Source: Nymphaea colorata (taxonomy: Eukaryota > Streptophyta > Magnoliopsida > Nymphaeales > Nymphaeaceae). From it: a stretch of DNA of 64,000 nt. Shown piece after piece: positions 58,950 to 64,000 of this stretch. The position numbers and the translations under genes were made by a program. Every line of letters starts with the position of its first letter. Position 1 is the first letter of the stretch. The stretch is taken from contig NC_045140.1 in NCBI RefSeq assembly GCF_008831285.2, positions 27,174,131 to 27,238,130 on the forward strand, written 5' to 3'. Below the pieces are notes generated by a model. That model was given only the letters and a program-made list of their open reading frames with translations. It had not been told where the DNA came from and did no database searches.

Positions 58950-59390
58950 GGTCCTAAATTAAACAAGAAAAAAAAGTGAAGGGTGTAAGAAAATACGGCT
59001 AAAATATTTCAAACACTATTCTAAGTCAGCATATATAAAAGCCACCAGCAAAAATAGGAAAAGACTTATCATAATCCATAAAATATTATAAAAGCAAAAT
59101 TGGTCCGCGTCTTGATAAAATTGGGTATTATTGTGAACAAACTTTAAATGACATATATTTTATAAACCCAAACCCTTACCATATTTTTGCAATAAATTAT
59201 TCTTGAATACTGAAATAGAAAGTTCTCGTCAACTTTCTGTAGCTAGCACGCGCAATGACAATATGAGATCAAGCACATTTTAATAGAGAAAAAGGCCAAA
59301 ATCTACGAGAAATTAGTGGTGATCAGAAGCGATCAGGAGCAAGGAACTCAAAAAAGAAACCATCTTTTATATTTTCCCTTTCGAAGGTTA
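58950..59390 (-). other. PR-1 locus with the gene deleted (ghost 2)
   Basis: Same structure as ghost 1. PR-1 distal 3' flank (ccataaaatattataaaagc..gaatactgaaa) runs directly into 5' flank (tagaaagttctcgtc..gtagctagcacgcgc..gatcaggagcaa) at about 59212-59216. The junction coincides with that of ghost 1, and gaaa is shared by both ancestral ends, consistent with a microhomology deletion. Confidence 0.72.
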
Positions 59391-60076
59391 TAGTATTTGG
59401 TATCCTTACCTACATAGAAGAGGTGTCCATTCTCGACATATCCGGTAGTTGGTAGTGGATATTCTTAATATAACGTCTTCATATCGTGAGTCAAATTGGA
59501 AAAACAGTGGTACTCCTTATGTATACTATTTTATTGGAATCTAATCTTCACGTTACTATCGAACGTGAAATATCAAAGAAGGTTCTAAGCATTCGAATCA
59601 CTGCCTGAAGTAAAATGATTATACATAGATAATACCGACAAAGGAAACTACTGATTATCAACCACTACCTCGAAAATGGCTTTACAAGCGGAGATTCTGT
59701 TGTCCTTACCAGAAATTTCTATCTGATAGGAGCATGTGAGACTCTCTTTTCAAATTGTCTGCCCGAATTTTATGTACATTTTCCCATTTCGTTAATGTGT
59801 TTCGATTTTCCGATCACTTTTAAGTTACTTTTCATTCATTTTCATGTTTTATTAGTTCCTTTAATTTTCAATGTTGAGTTACATATTAAGACAAGTTTTA
59901 CTACTCACAATCAGTACCCGTGATTTTTTTCAGCCACATGATATCATTTTAGCGTAGATTTATTTGGTCTCATCAGCTATTACAATTATGTAAGAGGAGA
60001 ACTGACAATTTTATCCACTTACCCTATCCCATTCTAAATGTTTACAATTCCTAATTTGAATTAGATTGGCCTCTTG

Positions 60077-60330
60077 TTCACATCATCGGCTTTATTAACT
60101 ATTTATTTTAAAGGTGAATTACCAGTGATAATTAACCTTTACCGGTGGGTGAGGCCACTGGTAGATATTTTCTAGCGGCCTTCGTAAAGTAAACAAAGAA
60201 AAATTCTTGCTTTATACATGTGGCTGAAAATTCCACAAGAATAATTTGGCAAAATCACGTATCATAAAAAGAGATTCAGGCCAAGGCGGCTTTCCAGGAA
60301 ACTAAAATGTGTTTCCTGAACTTTATACAT
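60077..60330. repeat. Segmental duplication, partner of 49266-49580
   Basis: Aligns with 49266-49580 through accggtg, tagcggcct, gtggctgaaaattccacaag, aataatttg and ccaaggcggcttt, with several small deletions. Confidence 0.8.
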
Positions 60331-60658
60331 GACGTTTGTCATCAATAAGATGCAACTAATGACACAAAATGTGATCTTGATTATGAAAAAATAAAGAAAT
60401 ATGCAAATAGTGCGTACCGAAATGTCTATTCGAGCCACCAAAGCAGCCTTAAACCTTAGGGAGATGAGGAGAAGGGGGGCTTCTGTCTTCATTCAGGCAG
60501 TCGATACTCTCGCTCACCAGAAAAATAGGTGGGGAAGAAAAGCCACTTTCTGGTAATTGTTAGACAGAATAGGCTGTTTACTGCCTATTTAGCTCAAGAA
60601 ATTAACAGCTTTTTCTCAGACATTAAACTCATAGTATGTTCATCTTCATTTGTCCTTC

Positions 60659-60896
60659 CGGGTGAGCAAGGGGTATTAATCCTACCGCCCGAAAAAGGCC
60701 CGAAGGCCCCCCCATTCCCCCTGCCTCCGGGGTCCTGAGCTGCGTCGGTGTCAGCGATAGCAACGGTGCACCCTTCAGCTTAGATGCCGCGCCTTACCGC
60801 CTTAAGACACAGGAACATAACGCCCACGGGAATCGAACTAGAGACCTGCCTTAGTACAGGCCCCTAGCTCAACCAGCTACGCTATGCCCCTTGAGG
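60659..60896 (-). mobile_element. tRNA-derived SINE-like element
   Basis: Read on the minus strand, the element starts with a tRNA-like head: GGGGCATAGCGTAGCTGG with Pol III box A (tagcgtagctgg, 60873-60884) and box B (gttcgattcc, 60829-60838). A GC-rich body of about 160 bp follows. The flanks form a target duplication: 18 nt at 60641-60658 and the same sequence with a cattt expansion at 60897-60919. Acceptor-stem pairing is lost, so it is not a functional tRNA gene. The homologous region near 50570-50620 lacks the insert. Confidence 0.75.
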
Positions 60897-60919
60897 CATC
60901 TTCATTTCATTTGTCCTTC

Positions 60920-61760
60920 GAGCGACTCTGTTGGCAAACAAAATTTCACCTTTTGTATACGCATTAAGCACTTTTTACTTTTTCCTTAAATTACGCATAT
61001 AAATTCTTATTTAGCCCGCTTCTCGATTTTTTAAATGTTTTCTGTCCAGCTCCGCTGCAAAGCATGTCACGGGAAAATCCCTATCATTTATTAACAATAT
61101 ATCTTTTTGTCTACTTAAGAGTTTTTTTTTTTAAAGTGTTTGAATGACACTTTAAAACTAGGTTTTTAAAGTGTTTGGATACCATCAAAGTACAATTTGA
61201 GAAAAACTTGGCCAAGACAAAAACTGGTTTTGTAAAAAAAAAAAAAAATTGAAAACTTGTTCCCTCATATTATTTATAAAAGCCCAAGTTTTGAGTGTGT
61301 CACCCCAACAAACAAATAAACCTAAGTTTGCAAAATTCATTAAAAATGATAAAATGATCATTAAACGAGCTAGATAAAGTTGTTGTCCAAGCCACCGCTT
61401 TGATTTTGCCTATTGATTTGATCAGAAAATCATTAAAAAAAAAACAGGGTTTTCTCATATTTGTGCATTAAGTTGTTCTTGAATACTGAAATTTCCCTTA
61501 ATTATATTTGCTTTACATACTTGCAAATTGGTCGATGTATTCGAACTGCAGATCTTGGTAGCTTATAATCGACGCCATCTCACGATCGAACAAAAAGTAG
61601 ATGCACACTATAGTCCATCTCTTTTACAAAGGAGAAGCCAGAAAGAGCCCTTTTGCCACGAAGCAAATCTCCGATCCCATCATGATTTGACATAATTTGA
61701 AATTTCTTCAAATTTAAGATCCTTAGGTATCGGTTCTAAAGCCACCCCATCTTCAATCCA
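60920..61760. repeat. Segmental duplication, PR-1 3' flank (unit of copy 5)
   Basis: Diverged partner of 50580-51880 and 55090-56090. Shared words include gacttctcgatttttt-like and cttctcgatttttt, cgatgtattcgaactgcagat, cttataat and cttcaaatttaagatcctta. Confidence 0.75.
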
Positions 61761-62638
61761 CCCGTTGTTAAAGGGAGATTCTAGGGGAGCTACGAGTTTC
61801 CCAGGTTGTGGATACTTGAAAAAGATCTGCGTCCTTAAATTTTGGTATGGGGCTTGTGTCCAATCAGTGTGACTCATTTGGAGAAGCTGGCTGTATGAAA
61901 CACGCACTCCTCAATTATGACCATGGACAAGCTAGGCAGCCATGAGCCTAGCCTGACCAGAACTGCTGCAACTTAAGGGGCGCCTAGGCGCTGTTATTAT
62001 TGTTACGAGGAAATTAACATTATTTGATGCGTAATATTGCATCAAAATATAGTAACAAAGTTCACATCTAAAAGTACACCTAATTGGTCCTATAGCTTTT
62101 GCTTATGACAAAGCAAACGAGGGCTTCACTCATGCAGTGCTTTTAAGGTGAAAAATGGTACTTGTCTTCACTTTTAAAGTTAAAATGAATCGAGCTCCTT
62201 CGTTGGAGCAATTTAATTTTAAATGGGCAATGACGCCTCTTGTCCTTGGTTTGAAAGTTGTACCCATAATCCTAGTTCCTGGGAGGAGCCATGGAAATTA
62301 CTTTCAGAGATTCTGATCAAAAGATCCATGCCGCAGTTATAAATGGGAATCAAGCTCATTCGGTCAGTAGACGGCCCAAATCATGTTCAGACTGTCTCTC
62401 TCTCTCTATCTATCTTAAACGGCGAGAGAAATGCATACAATGTTTATTACAAAGTATGTATAGATGTTATTTGTGGTGATAAATTATGCAACGGAGGACG
62501 ATGGATAACATGCGTAAGGTATATGGTCGGGCTAGCCAATGTCCACCCTTACAATTTATTTAAATGGACGAGCGAGCCTGCACTCTGTTTATTACATACC
62601 CAAAAAGACAAGCCAAACACTAGGCATGCCCTGTATGT

Positions 62639-63015
62639 CTAATAGGGAATCTCTCCTATAATGTTATCAGCGGGGTCGTAGTTGCAGGTAATGAAAGCGC
62701 CACCATTGTTACACTCGACCCTAGCGCGAGCCAGCCGCACCGAGTTGTGCCACACCACCTGAGTGTAGTGCCCGCACACTTTATCAGTAGCACATGTATT
62801 GGTGCCGTAGTCGTAGTTGCTCTTCTTGGACACCCACAAGTTCACGGCATCTACGGCGGTCCACCCAGAACCACCGCCTCCGAAGATGTTCTCCCCATAC
62901 TCGCCAGTGGCCACGAGAGTGGATCAGGCTGCACTCGCTGATCCTCTGGCTGGCATAGTTCTGGGCGTAAGCTGCAACGGTGTCGCCCCCAAGAGATTGG
63001 ACCAATGCCATTTTT
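62639..63015 (-). pseudogene. PR1: PR-1 copy 5: 5'-truncated, two frameshifts
   Basis: The last 91 residues (from [11 protein letters not shown] to GEIPY) read as a PR-1 C-terminal half. Upstream, the frame needs a shift at about 62903-62909, where 7 extra bases separate the HSRG codons from the GEYGEN codons. It needs another at about 62984-62990, where one extra base follows the Trp of GPISW. Homology ends near 63015 at IGP, so the signal peptide, the AHNAARAQ region and the promoter are missing. One structural cysteine is replaced ([11 protein letters not shown] for [11 protein letters not shown]) and the C-terminus has drifted to [12 protein letters not shown] functional product is very unlikely. 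Confidence 0.9.
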
Positions 63016-64000
63016 GACCAATGGAACTAGTTTACACTCTGCGCCTTTTTGTCGATAACAAATAAACTGAAAATCACAGACATTTGTTTGCATCCAGCCA
63101 CCGTGGAGTATCTTTCACCTGAAGAGTTAACTCAAACCCGGATCCGTTTTTTCTCATCGCTCCGAACCCGTTACATTTTTCTGCCTCAAGTCTTAGAATG
63201 CTGGATCTTAACTAGTTGGACTTGGTTCTGGTTTGAGAAAACCAGACCCGAGCTGGAAGTTGGACCTGAATTTGATTGGGTCAGATCTCATCGTTGCAGA
63301 TTTGGTTGTGCATGAGTTCAAATTGGATATATCATTGACGACGTTATTTAGACGAGTCGATGAAAAATGCCATCACATGAGACCCATTAGTTGCTTATAG
63401 CTTAATAATATTCACTTCAAATTGATATTATTAACTAAAATGGAAGTTTTATTGCGTTAAAACACTTGTTCTAGTTTTTTGTTCATTTATATGTTCCTAA
63501 CTTGCTCGAGCTAAAACTATTTTAATCTTTGGATACATAGTGGTAATTGTTTCAAACCTTTTAGCGGCGCTAGCTATAATCTTTGCCTCATGACAGCCTT
63601 TTAACGGGTCAATTAGTGGATACATATGCCGTCCTACTTTTTCTCCACACATTTTAAATATCATTAAATTTAAATTATCATAAACTACACTTTTTAAGTA
63701 TAATTAAACAGATATGTTAAATAAAACTCTCAAAAAAATGTGAGACCAAGTTCTATACGTCATTCCTGCATATATATCGAGCACACACTAGATATTGACC
63801 CTACTATAAAAATGCATATTTACTTTCATGTTCAAACATTGCAGCATAAGATAACAAGTGTATGAGATAACAAATAGATATGAAAAAATAAATAGGTATG
63901 ATATAACAAATAATTATGAAATAATGTGTATGAAATAACAAATAATTGTGAGATAATGAAAATGTATGAGATAACACTAAACATAAATATGAGATAATGC
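63016..64000. other. Sequence beyond the PR-1 array, no gene seen
   Basis: PR-1 homology stops near 63015. The frame at 63049-63315 has no recognisable domain. The final 150 bases are a degenerate repeat listed separately. Confidence 0.6.
63849..63998. repeat. Degenerate GAGATAA minisatellite
   Basis: Words such as tatgagataac, tatgaaataac and gtgagataatg recur about ten times with irregular spacing up to the window edge. The array may continue beyond it. Confidence 0.75.

Larger units (their letters stand above)
57516..62638. other. Spacer between PR-1 copies 4 and 5
   Basis: Holds the 5' flank of copy 4 (to about 57750), a second deleted PR-1 locus (about 58950-59390), sequence homologous to 49266-49580, a SINE-like insertion and the 3' flank of copy 5 (about 60900-61760 and 62150-62630). 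A word cattttagcgtagatttatt recurs at about 58769 and 59944, with a diverged match near 54413. No other gene is seen. Confidence 0.65.

Noticed and set aside
60813-60890. A functional tRNA gene on the minus strand
   Set aside because: Box A and box B are present, but the acceptor stem does not pair (GGGGCAT against GGCGTTATG) and the anticodon loop is eight bases. With the body and target duplication it fits a SINE better.

Overview
The window is nuclear DNA of a flowering plant. The evidence is spliced plant homeobox genes (class I KNOX and HD-Zip II), a tandem family of intronless PR-1 genes, a plant Ty1/copia retrotransposon, a nuclear-type tRNA-Thr, and AT-rich intergenic DNA full of (GA)n, (TA)n and compound (TA)n(GA)n microsatellites. 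The species cannot be named from the sequence alone.

Layout. 1-4240 holds no gene I can support. 4542-10920 (+) is a five-exon class I KNOX gene, closest in its C-terminus to KNAT1/BREVIPEDICELLUS, with a 4.6-kb third intron. 14342-19055 is a full-length copia element with nearly identical LTRs, a 5-bp target duplication and three in-frame TGA codons in its polyprotein; it sits inside a perfect 94-bp direct repeat. 23526-23744 (+) is a small intronless gene for a conserved Cys-rich protein. 30003-30074 (+) is tRNA-Thr(UGU) followed by an oligo-T terminator. 31792-32978 (+) is a four-exon HD-Zip class II gene (HAT22/HAT9 type). 33-42 kb has no recognised gene.

42.2-63.0 kb is a PR-1 cluster on the minus strand. 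Three copies look intact (42259-42753, 46848-47339, 52764-53258). A fourth (56819-57300) has lost 13 nt just after its start codon, so its ATG is out of frame with an otherwise complete domain. A fifth (62639-63015) is a 5'-truncated pseudogene with two frameshifts. Two further blocks (about 54540-54990 and 58950-59390) keep PR-1 flanks but lack the gene, joined at the same breakpoint, so one ancestral deletion seems to have been copied with the array. A tRNA-derived SINE-like insertion with a target duplication lies at 60659-60896, and its empty counterpart is visible near 50570-50620.

The two homeobox genes are developmental regulators and the PR-1 genes encode secreted defence proteins. 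Nothing in the sequence ties these groups together functionally. I see no novel multi-gene system. The most informative material is the birth, decay and re-duplication history of the PR-1 array, the nonsense-bearing but very young copia element, and a KNOX intron that could be retained in frame.
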